NCBI GenBank assembly: GCA_023391695.1
Contig: JAEWAK010000025.1
Coordinates: forward strand, 54,784-118,783
Source of the DNA: Bacillota bacterium
GTDB taxonomy: Bacteria; Bacillota; Clostridia; Lachnospirales; Lachnospiraceae
Reading direction: 5' to 3'
DNA: 64,000 nucleotides
The translations under genes were made by a program, and so were the position numbers. Position 1 is the stretch's first letter; every line of letters begins with the position of its first letter. Shown in pieces: positions 53,425-61,985 of the stretch. Below the pieces are notes generated by a model. That model saw only the letters and a program-made list of their open reading frames with translations. It did no database searches and was not told the origin of the DNA.

Positions 53425-53534
53425 ACCTATCAAGGAATAAGGAAGCCTCCCGTCAGTTGGCGGAAGTCTGACTTAACTTTCCGGCGGAGGTCCTGGCCTC
53501 CACTGAAACAGCAGCATAGCCGGGTAATAGGTTA
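53425..53534 (+). other. Structured leader of argG
   Basis: The predicted leader is about 140 bases. ACCTAT (53425-53430) and ATAGGT (53527-53532) could close it. Inside, TTTCCGGCGGAGG and CCTCCACTGAAA (53479-53512) form a hairpin of the type also seen at 37792 and 19566. I see no T-box, no terminator T-run and no known riboswitch consensus, so a regulatory role is unproven. Confidence 0.5.
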
Positions 53535-53558
53535 TCATAAATTAAGGAGGAATTTAAT

Positions 53559-54779
53559 ATGAAAGAAAAAGTTATACTTGCTTATTCCGGCGGTCTCGAT
53601 ACTACCATGATTATTCCGTGGTTAAAAGAAAATTACGATTATGAGGTAGTCTGCGTATGTATTAACGTAGGCCAGGGAAATGAACTGGACGGTTTAGAAG
53701 AAAGGGCCAAGTTATCCGGAGCAACTAAATTATACATTGAAGATGTAGTGGACGAATTCGTAGATGACTTTGTTTTGCCCTGTGTTAAGGCTGGTGCAAT
53801 CTATGAAAATAAATACCTGCTCGGAACTTCCATGGCAAGACCGGTTATCGCAAAACGCCTGGTTGAAATCGCCAGAAAAGAAAATGCTACGGCCATCTGC
53901 CACGGTGCCACCGGCAAAGGTAACGACCAGGTACGTTTTGAATTAGGAATTAAAGCATTGGCTCCCGACTTAAAAATTATTGCCCCCTGGAGAATCTGGG
54001 ACGTATCTTCCCGTGAAGAAGAAATCGAATATTGCAAAAACCATGGTATTAATCTTCCTTTTTCCGCTGATAACAGCTACAGCCGTGACAGAAACTTATG
54101 GCATATCAGCCATGAAGGTCTGGAACTGGAGGATCCTGCCAATGCACCAAATTATGACCATTTGCTGGTACTTAGTGTGTCCCCCCAAAAGGCTCCGGAG
54201 GAAGGTGATACCCTTACTTTAAATTTTGAAAAAGGAATTCCCACTTCTTTAAACGGAAAAACCCTGAAGCCTTCCGAAATTATAGCTGAATTAAATAAAC
54301 TTGGCGGCAAACACGGTATCGGTATCGTCGACATTGTTGAAAATCGTGTTGTCGGCATGAAATCCCGCGGTGTATATGAAACTCCCGGCGGAACCATTTT
54401 AATGGAAGCCCATACCCAGCTTGAGGAATTGATACTTGACCGTGCGACCCTTACCTGCAAGAAAGAAATCGGTAATAAATTTGCAGACGTGGTGTATGAA
54501 GGCAAATGGTTTACTCCCCTGCGCGAAGCACTCCAGGCCTTTGTGGATGTGACCCAGGAGTACGTAACCGGTGAAGTAAAGTTAAAACTATACAAGGGCA
54601 ATATTATTAAGCAGGGAACCACCTCCCCTTATTCTTTATATAACGAAAGCATTGCTTCCTTTACAACTGGCGATCTCTATAACCACCAGGATGCGGAAGG
54701 ATTCATTAACCTCTTCGGTCTGTCCTTAAAGGTGCGTGCCATGAAGATGGCTGCCGTGGAAGCTGAAAAAAATAATTAA
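53559..54779 (+). CDS. argG: Argininosuccinate synthase
   Basis: A 406-residue ligase joining citrulline and aspartate with ATP. The ATP pyrophosphatase loop AYSGGLDTTMIIPWL, ICHGATGKGNDQVRFE, and SYSRDRNLWHISHEGLELED (all intact) are typical. AAGGAGG lies before the ATG. It is divergent from maf-argCJBD and has its own arg-type promoter. Together with argH it completes arginine synthesis from citrulline. Confidence 0.97.
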   Translation: MKEKVILAYSGGLDTTMIIPWLKENYDYEVVCVCINVGQGNELDGLEERAKLSGATKLYIEDVVDEFVDDFVLPCVKAGAIYENKYLLGTSMARPVIAKRLVEIARKENATAICHGATGKGNDQVRFELGIKALAPDLKIIAPWRIWDVSSREEEIEYCKNHGINLPFSADNSYSRDRNLWHISHEGLELEDPANAPNYDHLLVLSVSPQKAPEEGDTLTLNFEKGIPTSLNGKTLKPSEIIAELNKLGGKHGIGIVDIVENRVVGMKSRGVYETPGGTILMEAHTQLEELILDRATLTCKKEIGNKFADVVYEGKWFTPLREALQAFVDVTQEYVTGEVKLKLYKGNIIKQGTTSPYSLYNESIASFTTGDLYNHQDAEGFINLFGLSLKVRAMKMAAVEAEKNN

Positions 54780-54846
54780 CCGGCAGTTTCCTGTTAAAAT
54801 GACTTTGAAAAATTTCTAATAAATAATTAATGATTCTTTTATTTTG

Positions 54847-54874
54847 TTGTAAACTATAAGATATATAGTAGAAT
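54847..54874 (+). promoter_or_regulatory. Promoter of the YbjQ-family gene
   Basis: TTGTAA (54847-54852), 16 bp, TAGAAT (54869-54874), about 65 bp before the start. Confidence 0.5.
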
Positions 54875-54940
54875 AAATACAGGAACACAATCTTCCTAAA
54901 AAATTTTAGTTCATTGCTTGTATCTTGAAAGGAGAATCCT

Positions 54941-55261
54941 ATGATTATTACAACTACACCTTCCGTTGAAGGAAAAACCATTACAGAATATAAAGGCATC
55001 GTATTTGGAGAAGTTATCTCCGGTGTAAATTTTATTAAAGACTTTACGGCAGGTTTATCTAATTTCTTCGGCGGCCGTTCCGGGACATATGAAGAGGAAT
55101 TAATTCAGGCCAGAGAAAATGCCTTGAGGGAAATGGAAAACCGCGCCAGACAGTTAGGTGCCGATGCCATTGTGGGGGTGGATATTGATTATGAAGTACT
55201 TGGTGCGGATAACGGAATGCTGATGGTTACCGCTTCCGGTACGGCAGTCAATTTGAGATAA
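54941..55261 (+). CDS. YbjQ/UPF0145 family protein
   Basis: A 106-residue protein of the UPF0145 (YbjQ, DUF74) family: TTTPSVEGKTITEYKGIVFG at the start, GTYEEELIQARENALREME in the middle, and ADAIVGVDIDYEVL near the end. The family forms pentameric barrels; its function is not established (heavy-metal binding has been proposed). GGAG lies about seven bases before the ATG. It has its own promoter and an almost perfect terminator, so it is monocistronic. Confidence 0.9.
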   Translation: MIITTTPSVEGKTITEYKGIVFGEVISGVNFIKDFTAGLSNFFGGRSGTYEEELIQARENALREMENRARQLGADAIVGVDIDYEVLGADNGMLMVTASGTAVNLR

Positions 55262-55293
55262 CCGGCCCGACCGTAGAAACTAAATCTTTCATA

Positions 55294-55343
55294 AACTGCC
55301 GCAAAATTAATCTGATACAGATTAATTTTGCGGCAGTTTTTTT
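55294..55343 (+). terminator. Strong terminator of the YbjQ-family gene
   Basis: AACTGCCGCAAAATTAATC and its exact inverse complement form a 21-bp stem with a three-base loop (ATA), followed by seven or more T. It starts 32 bases after the stop codon. Confidence 0.95.
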
Positions 55344-55495
55344 CATTCTTACAGCCTGCATCCGCTGTTCCTGGTATCTGCCCAAATCGGTGACATTTTA
55401 AGAAAAACGTAAGGAAAAAGTAAAGATATCCTGCCATAACTGTTATAAGATAAAGAAAAATACCATAATTATCCTATTCTAACGGAGGTTTTAAT

Positions 55496-56503
55496 ATGTT
55501 TTATAAAAGGTTATGGACTGTAACTGTTCTTACTGCTTTCCTGTTCAGTTTTACGGCATGTGACAAGAAAAATCCAATAAAAGAAGTTAGTAAAATTCCG
55601 GTTACCGATACCGCATCCCCCATATTAAATAATTCCGCAGATAATGAGGCTACAACGGAGGCACCCACTTCGGCCCCCGTTATGGATGACATACCTTCCA
55701 TTGCAGGTACCATGACCAAAGAAACCTATCCGTCCGTGGATGGTTCCACTGCCACAATTCCTTTATCTGCTGCCATATACCGGTTTGCCACCGGTGCATC
55801 AAAGGAGGAAGCCGATGCAAAAATTGTCCATACGAAAACTACCAATGCATATCTCTCTCTGATATCAGGGGATTCTGACCTTTTAATAGCCTATGAACCT
55901 TCCGGTGACGTATATGATGCCTTAGGAGAAACCAATGTCAAATTGAATATGAAACCGGTCGGCAGGGATGCCCTTGTCTTTCTGGCCAATAAAACCAATC
56001 CCGTTAAGTCTCTGACAAAGGAGCAGCTGATACGGATTTATGAGGGAAAAATTACAAACTGGTCTTCTGCCGGCGGACCCGATCAGAAAATAATTGCCTT
56101 TCAGCGTCCGGAGACTTCCGGAAGCCAGACCTTAATGCGGAAACTGGTTATGAAAGATACTCCTATGATGGAAGCTCCCGGTATTATGAAGCCATCGGAA
56201 ATGGCAGATCTTATAAACGCCCTGGCCGATTACGCCAACGAAAGCAATGCCCTCGGATATTCCGTATATTATTATACCCAGAACATGTATAACCTTCCTG
56301 ATATCCGTTATATGGCTGTTGATGGTATTGAACCCGATATTAATACCATTAAAAATAATTCATATCCCTATATAAATGAATTTTATACGGTAATCAGGGA
56401 AGACGAACCGGCTGATTCGAATGCCCATAAAATTTTTGACTGGCTGACCGGTGCAGAGGGACAGAACTTAATTGAAGAACTCGGCTATGTACCCGTCAAA
56501 TAA
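55496..56503 (+). CDS. PstS-like phosphate-binding lipoprotein
   Basis: A 335-residue lipoprotein with signal LWTVTVLTAFLFSF and lipobox FTAC, a Thr/Ala-rich linker, then a PstS-like domain: YPSVDGSTATIPLS (phosphate loop), VGRDALVFLANKTNPVKSLT, IYEGKITNW, IIAFQRPETSGSQTLM. GGAGG precedes the ATG. The pstCAB genes are absent, and orphan PstS-like lipoproteins of this kind are common in Clostridia, so its ligand may be phosphate but its role (transport or sensing) is open. Confidence 0.85.
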   Translation: MFYKRLWTVTVLTAFLFSFTACDKKNPIKEVSKIPVTDTASPILNNSADNEATTEAPTSAPVMDDIPSIAGTMTKETYPSVDGSTATIPLSAAIYRFATGASKEEADAKIVHTKTTNAYLSLISGDSDLLIAYEPSGDVYDALGETNVKLNMKPVGRDALVFLANKTNPVKSLTKEQLIRIYEGKITNWSSAGGPDQKIIAFQRPETSGSQTLMRKLVMKDTPMMEAPGIMKPSEMADLINALADYANESNALGYSVYYYTQNMYNLPDIRYMAVDGIEPDINTIKNNSYPYINEFYTVIREDEPADSNAHKIFDWLTGAEGQNLIEELGYVPVK

Positions 56504-56536
56504 TCAGAACCGGCACTTTTCCAGCCCTGGCCTGCA

Positions 56537-56598
56537 GTTAAAGCGGATATTCGCACTCCGCTAAGAAGCGGGAGACTTACTTGTAAGGTTAAAATTAA
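56537..56598 (+). repeat. Dispersed motif shared with the element after argH
   Basis: GTTAAAGCGGATATTCGCAC leads into CTCCGCTAAGAAGCGGGAG (a small hairpin) and ACTTACTTGTAAGGTTAAAA. The second half matches 19632-19678 at roughly four of five positions; the first half matches 62939-62967 in inverted orientation. The hairpin resembles subterminal hairpins of IS200/IS605-type elements, but no transposase is present. Confidence 0.6.
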
Positions 56599-56656
56599 AC
56601 CAACTGCTGTACAGCTATAAAATTTTATAAGAAAGGAAAGCCATAAATGATTTTAT

Positions 56657-56705
56657 AACCAGGTTATTTGTGGCAGTACCGCAGGCCTTTTGCGGTAAGC
56701 AATGG
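56657..56705 (+). repeat. Hairpin start-site repeat, copy 1
   Basis: ATTTGTGGCAGTACCGCAGG, then CCTTTTGCGGTAAGCAATGG. TACCGCA and TGCGGTA pair. The copy at 59299-59349 (minus strand) matches over about 45 bases with paired changes in the stem (ATCGCA / TGCGAT). In both cases a gene start lies within about 15 bases after it. Confidence 0.75.
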
Positions 56706-56713
56706 AAAAATAT

Positions 56714-58357
56714 ATGAAAATATTCTTATGTATTACTTTGACATTTGCCATAATTTTATCCGGCTGCAGTTCCAAGGATAACATTAATGTAACAAATCCC
56801 CGGAACAGTACTCAGTCTCCAACCAGCCGGGACAAATCGCAAACCGGAATTATCCCGGTTCCGGAGAGTTCTCCCCTGCCCCAGGATAACAAGGGCCGGA
56901 ATTCAGATATAATCAACCGTATTGCGGCTGACCTGGGCGTGAATAATACTGCAAAACCTCTGCAGCTTGACATGGATTCCTGCTATGTTATCCCAACCGG
57001 ACTATGGTCGGGCGTTAATAACACGATTACCATTCTGGATCATAAAGGTAAGGTCGTCCGCAGTTTTTACAATGCAGCCGGTAATATTTTAAATTATGGA
57101 AAAGCAGATAAAAACACACCTATCATCATAGGGCTGTCAACTTATGAAAAACCCGATCCCGAAAAATGGAAGGGCAATATTAAATATGGCCTGTACCTGC
57201 CGGCAGCGGACCGTTTTATTATCGAACCCAAATATGATTCGATCCGGGAATATGGGGATAATCTATATGGCGGAACCGTAGATAATCTGGTAACCGTATT
57301 CGACCGGGACGGCAAGGTATGCTTCACACAGAAACCGGAGGAGAATTATTATCTGGAGGCTGTAGGTAATTACCTGTGGTATTTACCTTATTCCGGAGGC
57401 AATGCCTACATTTATGACAGGGATTTTACTAAAGTGGCTGAAATTGACCAGACTTTGGGTATGTGTTATCCCTACGGCAATTATGTCCTGTTGGAATACT
57501 ACTTTTATGAATCCGATAACACGGAAGGAATCCGGTCCGTAGAATTGTTAACGGATGAGGGGAACGTTTATATCTCAAAGGATATCTTAATCAGCCGCGG
57601 TTCCCTGCCAGACGTGGAAGGAACGATTTCATCCATTGACTGTTTTGATGACACCGATTTATACCGCATCACTTACGGCCAATATGAGCTCCTGCTGGAT
57701 AAAGATTTTAACCGGATTGACACGATCAACGCGGCGGAAGAGCCAAATTCCTTTTTCGCATTGGAATATGGCACTTATTATAAGTATACCGATAATATGC
57801 AGAATTCCGATGCCGTAATTTTCAACTCAAAGGGCAGGGCAATTAAAGATGACAAAGGCAAAACCTTCACCAATACCTTGGGGACGGATGAAGTTTACCG
57901 GATTGAGGATTCTAAAATAACCATATACAATTACCTTACAGGCTCCCGGTGTGAATTTACCTTACAGGGTTATACCGCTCCAACGGTCTTCTCTCCCTTC
58001 CGTGATCTTTACCTTATCCGGAACGATAAAGAGCCCTTTCAGCTTAATGCATTTTATAAAGATAAATTAATCTTTTCCGGTGATAATTATCTTTGGTCCT
58101 ATCCGTATTACGGAACAGCCAATAATGAATTCCAGATAATATATCCGGACAAAAGTTCGGGTTCTTATGAAATATCAGCAATTAATACCATTATAAACAA
58201 AGAAGGCGAGATTGTTTACACCTCGCCTTACGAAGAAACTATCTATTCCGTTGATGAAAATTATGTCTTGGTAAAAAGGGGGAATTACATCGGCCTGGTT
58301 GATTTTAACGGAAATTTTGTTTATAAAATGATTGACCCTTCTCTGGGCAATGATTAA
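56714..58357 (+). CDS. WG-repeat-containing lipoprotein of unknown function
   Basis: About 547 residues with signal IFLCITLTFAIIL and lipobox LSGC, a Ser/Pro/Asn-rich linker to about residue 60, then a beta-rich region with WG-type repeats (ADRFIIEPKYDSIREYGDNL; VTVFDRDGKV; at the end YIGLVDFNGNFVYKM). WG repeats occur in secreted and surface proteins, with no fixed function. Two starts are possible: ATG 56702 has no ribosome site, while ATG 56714 has only a weak GGA; both follow the hairpin repeat. Its stop overlaps by four bases the stop of the convergent hydrolase gene. Confidence 0.75.
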   Translation: MKIFLCITLTFAIILSGCSSKDNINVTNPRNSTQSPTSRDKSQTGIIPVPESSPLPQDNKGRNSDIINRIAADLGVNNTAKPLQLDMDSCYVIPTGLWSGVNNTITILDHKGKVVRSFYNAAGNILNYGKADKNTPIIIGLSTYEKPDPEKWKGNIKYGLYLPAADRFIIEPKYDSIREYGDNLYGGTVDNLVTVFDRDGKVCFTQKPEENYYLEAVGNYLWYLPYSGGNAYIYDRDFTKVAEIDQTLGMCYPYGNYVLLEYYFYESDNTEGIRSVELLTDEGNVYISKDILISRGSLPDVEGTISSIDCFDDTDLYRITYGQYELLLDKDFNRIDTINAAEEPNSFFALEYGTYYKYTDNMQNSDAVIFNSKGRAIKDDKGKTFTNTLGTDEVYRIEDSKITIYNYLTGSRCEFTLQGYTAPTVFSPFRDLYLIRNDKEPFQLNAFYKDKLIFSGDNYLWSYPYYGTANNEFQIIYPDKSSGSYEISAINTIINKEGEIVYTSPYEETIYSVDENYVLVKRGNYIGLVDFNGNFVYKMIDPSLGND

Positions 58358-59289
58358 TAATACATCTCCAGAAAATGATTCAGTACTTTTTCATATTCCT
58401 CCCTGTTTTTCTCACAGGATTGGGCATGTTTTGCATGAGGCGCCAGGTAAATTTCCTTTTTATCGGGTTTTGCATCATACATGGCCTGGGACATATAATA
58501 GGGTACGTAATCATCTTCTAATCCGTGTATAAACAGGATCGGAGCATTCGACTGTGCCGCTGCCTTAAGGGGAACTACATCATTTAACCAAAAACCTGCC
58601 CTTAATCTGACAATAACTTTTGCCAGGAGTAAAAATGGAAAAACGGGCAAATGATAGTATTTCTTTAATTGATGCCGAATTAATTCTTCCAAACTGGAAT
58701 AGGAACAGTCTGCTATTGTACAGCGTACCCTTCCGTCAATGGCATGATGGGAAAGTACCGTTGCCCCTCCCATGGATTCACCATGGGTTACAATAGCCAG
58801 ATTGGTTCCATATTCCGTATAACACCAATCCAATACGGTCTGTAAATCAAACTTTTCACAATATCCCATGGTTGTAAAGGCTTTTCCGCTTAGTCCATGA
58901 TTTCTATGATCATATGTAAGCACCGTTATGCCTTTTTTTAAAAACATTTCCGCATACATCATGCTGCTGTACTTTCCGCAGGTATAGCCATGGCAGATGA
59001 CTGCTATCTTTAACTTATTATCCGGATTTAAAAACTGTTCTTTACTGATCTCATTATTAATTAACTGGCAGGATAAATCATAGCCATATCTGGATCTAAT
59101 TTTAAAATCTTCCTTTTGCCAGCTTTGGTAAGTTTCATCCGTTAATCTTCCTTCTTCTATTTCTCTTTGGTAAAGTTTATCATTAGCTATTACCCTGGGT
59201 TTTAATACTATATTGGATAAAATCCAGGAGGCAGCAATTAATAATATAACCAAAACCAGAAAAATGCATAGAACTATATAACCTATCAT
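58354..59289 (-). CDS. Alpha/beta hydrolase with N-terminal membrane anchor
   Basis: A 311-residue protein with one N-terminal helix (IVLCIFLVLVILLIAASWIL) and an alpha/beta-hydrolase domain: IAVICHGYTCGKYSSMMYAE (oxyanion region), the nucleophile motif HGESMGGAT, the acid in FIHGLEDDYVPY and a late histidine in APHAKHAQS. It belongs to the YqiK-free esterase/acylaminoacyl-peptidase-like group common in Firmicutes; the substrate is unknown. The start is preceded by a hairpin repeat and a weak GGGTG ribosome site. Confidence 0.85.
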   Translation of the reverse strand: MIGYIVLCIFLVLVILLIAASWILSNIVLKPRVIANDKLYQREIEEGRLTDETYQSWQKEDFKIRSRYGYDLSCQLINNEISKEQFLNPDNKLKIAVICHGYTCGKYSSMMYAEMFLKKGITVLTYDHRNHGLSGKAFTTMGYCEKFDLQTVLDWCYTEYGTNLAIVTHGESMGGATVLSHHAIDGRVRCTIADCSYSSLEELIRHQLKKYYHLPVFPFLLLAKVIVRLRAGFWLNDVVPLKAAAQSNAPILFIHGLEDDYVPYYMSQAMYDAKPDKKEIYLAPHAKHAQSCEKNREEYEKVLNHFLEMYY

Positions 59290-59298
59290 ATTTTACAC

Positions 59299-59349
59299 CC
59301 ATTGCATATCGCAAGCCTGCCTGCGATACTGCCACAAATAAAAATGGTT
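59299..59349 (-). repeat. Hairpin start-site repeat, copy 2
   Basis: Minus strand: AACCATTTTTATTTGTGGCA, then GTATCGCAGGCAGGCTTGCG and ATATGCAATGG, ending about 10 bases before the hydrolase start. It is the partner of 56657-56705. The region further upstream (59350-59533) contains a GAGCA/TGCTC stem but no gene. Confidence 0.75.
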
Positions 59350-59533
59350 GAAAAAATCCATATGCGGCAATCCTTTCTATTTGTATATTTTCTTTCAACC
59401 TTACCGACATAATGCCCTTATGCGGCATCACAAACTTTGAATCACAAATAGTGAGTCATAAATAGTGAGTCAATATTTGGAACGGAAGAAGTTTGGAACG
59501 AGCACCCTCCCTGCTCATTTCGAAGTCCTTCCT

Positions 59534-59644
59534 GGGGTATATCTGAAAACTCATTGCACTGTTGAACGCCCCATTTTACGGAATACTGCTTTTCCCACAA
59601 AGCGGAACATTCAGCCCGGCACAAGCAGTTTTCAGATACACCCT
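59534..59644. repeat. Large palindromic dispersed repeat, copy C (centre deleted)
   Basis: 111 bp. On the minus strand it starts AGGGTGTATCTGAAAACTGC and matches copy D through the TGTTCC-CTTTGTGGGA arm, then jumps to the matching second arm, so the central stem-loop of about 50 bp is missing. Both outer arms are kept, which keeps it palindromic. The remaining DNA up to the hflK promoter (59645-59830) is AT-rich and without a gene. Confidence 0.75.
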
Positions 59645-59941
59645 AAGTAAATTAAGTTTTTATAATTCACTTTGTGAAGACGCTACTCTTCACTTAAATC
59701 TCCCTGTTAAACGAAAAAAATCTTTTATGTATCATTTTACCATAGGTTTATTAAAAAAAAAATGCTATTTTATTAAGATTTTCTTTCTAAATATCAGATT
59801 AGAATATGATTAGGTTTTCCTTTCTCATATTTACTATGTTTTTTCAGGATGTTATAATTTATGGCAGTGAGAGCCCGCAAAAAAACCATAAGATTGAAAA
59901 GGTTTCAGGACTCCCTGCTGGAAAGGTGGAAATACAAAATA

Positions 59942-60922
59942 ATGGATGAAAACTTAAAGAAAAAAATCAAATTACCGAAATTAAGATACCTTGGACTGGT
60001 TCTTGGTATTGTCTTGGTAATGATCCTGCTGTCCGGTTCTTTCTACACGATTACCGAACAGGAACAGGCTGTACTTACAACCTTCGGGGTTGCAAAACCG
60101 GTAACCGAACCGGGACTGCATTTTAAGATACCCTTAATACAGAAGGTACAAAAGGTTAATACAACAATTAACGGTTTTTCCATCGGTTATGACATGGAAA
60201 CCAACGAACCCATTGAAGACGAAGCCGTTATGATTACTTCAGATTATAATTTTGTCAATGTTGATTTCTTCGTCGAATATAAGGTTGCCGATCCCGTTAA
60301 AGCAGTCTATGCATCCAGGGAACCCGTTGTCATATTGAAGAATATTGCCCAGAGCAGTATCCGCTCCGTCATCGGCAGCTATGATGTGGACAATGTTTTA
60401 ACAACGGGAAAGAACGAAATCCAGGCTGCCATTAAGGAAACGATACTGGAAAAGCTGGCAAACCATGACATCGGTATCCAGTTAATCAATATAACCATCC
60501 AGGATTCCGAACCCCCGACCCAGGACGTCATGGAAGCCTTTAAAGCGGTTGAAACCGCTAAACAGGGAAAAGAAACAGCCATTAATAATGCCAATAAGTA
60601 CCGGAATGAAAAACTGCCGGAGGCGAAAGCAGAGGCGGATAAAATTATTAAGGATGCCCAGGCCCAGAAAGAGGAACGTATCAATGAAGCAACCGGACAG
60701 GTGGCACGTTTCAATTCCATGTATGAGGAATATGTGAAAAATCCTGTTGTAACGAAGGAACGGATGTTTTACGAAGCAATGGAGGATGTATTGCCCTCTT
60801 TAAAAGTAATTATAGACGGCACGGACGGGGTACAAAAAATCCTGCCTCTTGATTCTTTCCTAAATACAACGGATTCACCCTCTGTTTCCGTTCCCGAAAC
60901 TGATAAAAAGGAGGAGGAATAA
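59942..60922 (+). CDS. hflK: HflK-type SPFH/band-7 protein
   Basis: About 326 residues: N-terminal helix YLGLVLGIVLVMILLSGSFY, then the SPFH domain (ITEQEQAVLTTFGVAKPV; PGLHFKIPLIQKVQKVNTT), a coiled-coil region (VETAKQGKETAINNANKYRN; EAKAEADKIIKDAQAQKEER) and a low-complexity end. With HflC it forms the membrane ring around FtsH. The ATG at 59942 is preferred: the upstream ATG at 59861 lies almost at the predicted transcription start (TATAAT at 59850-59855) and lacks a good ribosome site. hflC begins five bases after the stop. Confidence 0.88.
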   Translation: MDENLKKKIKLPKLRYLGLVLGIVLVMILLSGSFYTITEQEQAVLTTFGVAKPVTEPGLHFKIPLIQKVQKVNTTINGFSIGYDMETNEPIEDEAVMITSDYNFVNVDFFVEYKVADPVKAVYASREPVVILKNIAQSSIRSVIGSYDVDNVLTTGKNEIQAAIKETILEKLANHDIGIQLINITIQDSEPPTQDVMEAFKAVETAKQGKETAINNANKYRNEKLPEAKAEADKIIKDAQAQKEERINEATGQVARFNSMYEEYVKNPVVTKERMFYEAMEDVLPSLKVIIDGTDGVQKILPLDSFLNTTDSPSVSVPETDKKEEE

Positions 60923-60927
60923 TTATC

Positions 60928-61791
60928 ATGATTAAAAAATTTACAATCAGTATCTTCGGAGTTCTTGCTGCTGTTCTGCTTCTGTTCTCCGTGGTTATTA
61001 CCGGTGAAAACGAATTTAAATTAGTCCGTCAGTTCGGCAAAGTAAATAAAGTAATCAGCCAGCCGGGTATCAGTTTTATCATGCCTTTTCTTCAAAGTGT
61101 CACCACCCTGCCAAATGAAATAATGCTTTATGATCTGGCTTCTTCCGATGTCATTACCATGGATAAGAAAACCATGATAAGTGACAGTTACGTGTTATGG
61201 CAAATAACGGATCCCCTTAAATTTGCCCAGAGCTTAAATTCTTCCATCACAAACGCAGAAAGCAGAATCGATACCGTTGTTTATAATGCTATCAAAAATG
61301 TAATCAGCAGTCTTACCCAAAATGAAGTCATAAGCGGCAGGGACAGTACATTATCCACTTCTATTACAAAGAATATCGGCAGTTCCATGGACCAGTACGG
61401 TATCACTTTAATTGCAGTGGAAACCAAACAGCTGGATTTACCGGCCGATAATAAAACGGCCGTATATGAAAGAATGATATCCGAACGCGATAAAATCGCT
61501 GCTACTTTCATAGCGGAAGGTAATTCCGAAGCGCAGGTCATAAGAAATACAACCGATAAGGAAATTGCAATCAGCCTCTCTGAGGCCAAGGCGGAAGCCG
61601 AGCGTATTAAAGCGGAGGGGGAAGCTGAATATATGCGGATACTTTCTGAAACCTACAAAGATAAATCCCGAACGGAATTTTATTCTTTTGTGCGTTCCCT
61701 TGATGCCGCGAAAACCTCTTTAACCGGGGACAATAAAACTATCCTATTACCAGCCAATTCTCCCATTGCACAAATATTTATACAGAAATAA
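60928..61791 (+). CDS. hflC: HflC-type SPFH/band-7 protein
   Basis: A 287-residue partner of HflK: N-terminal helix FTISIFGVLAAVLLLFSVVI, SPFH domain (GENEFKLVRQFGKVNKVISQ; ISFIMPFLQSVTTLP), and the coiled coil ending AKAEAERIKAEGEAEYMRIL. GGAGGAG lies at the end of hflK before the start. No ftsH is nearby. The pair forms a two-gene operon. Confidence 0.92.
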   Translation: MIKKFTISIFGVLAAVLLLFSVVITGENEFKLVRQFGKVNKVISQPGISFIMPFLQSVTTLPNEIMLYDLASSDVITMDKKTMISDSYVLWQITDPLKFAQSLNSSITNAESRIDTVVYNAIKNVISSLTQNEVISGRDSTLSTSITKNIGSSMDQYGITLIAVETKQLDLPADNKTAVYERMISERDKIAATFIAEGNSEAQVIRNTTDKEIAISLSEAKAEAERIKAEGEAEYMRILSETYKDKSRTEFYSFVRSLDAAKTSLTGDNKTILLPANSPIAQIFIQK

Positions 61792-61815
61792 TTTATATTC
61801 CCATACAGTATGGTT

Positions 61816-61890
61816 ACGGTATATTGTAAATTTAACCTTTTTGACATAACAAAGTTTGCCAAAATGCTTTATAATTTAACAATATACCGT
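61816..61890. other. 12-bp perfect inverted repeat after hflC
   Basis: ACGGTATATTGT (61816-61827) and ACAATATACCGT (61879-61890) are exact inverse complements, with partial pairing further inward. AAAATGCTTTATAATTTAAC and a near-copy (61914 on) repeat around it. It may terminate hflKC or bind a regulator of the next gene. Confidence 0.5.
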
Positions 61891-61985
61891 ATTGAATTTT
61901 TAACCAAAATGCTTTACTATTAGGTTAGTAATTGAAACCAGGCTGATAACTGTTTTGATGTTGATTTTATGCAAGGAGAAATACC

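Noticed and set aside
53425..53558. T-box or arginine riboswitch before argG
   Set aside because: No T-box core sequence, no antiterminator/terminator pair and no T-run; only generic hairpins are visible.
56641..56660. Tiny frame ATG-ATT-TTA-TAA with a good ribosome site before the WG-repeat gene
   Set aside because: Three codons are too few to argue for a leader peptide without other attenuation signals.
59183..59650. Several open frames of 60-83 codons around the intergenic repeats
   Set aside because: They overlap the hydrolase start, the hairpin repeat and copy C of the palindrome, and arise from repeat sequence rather than coding selection.
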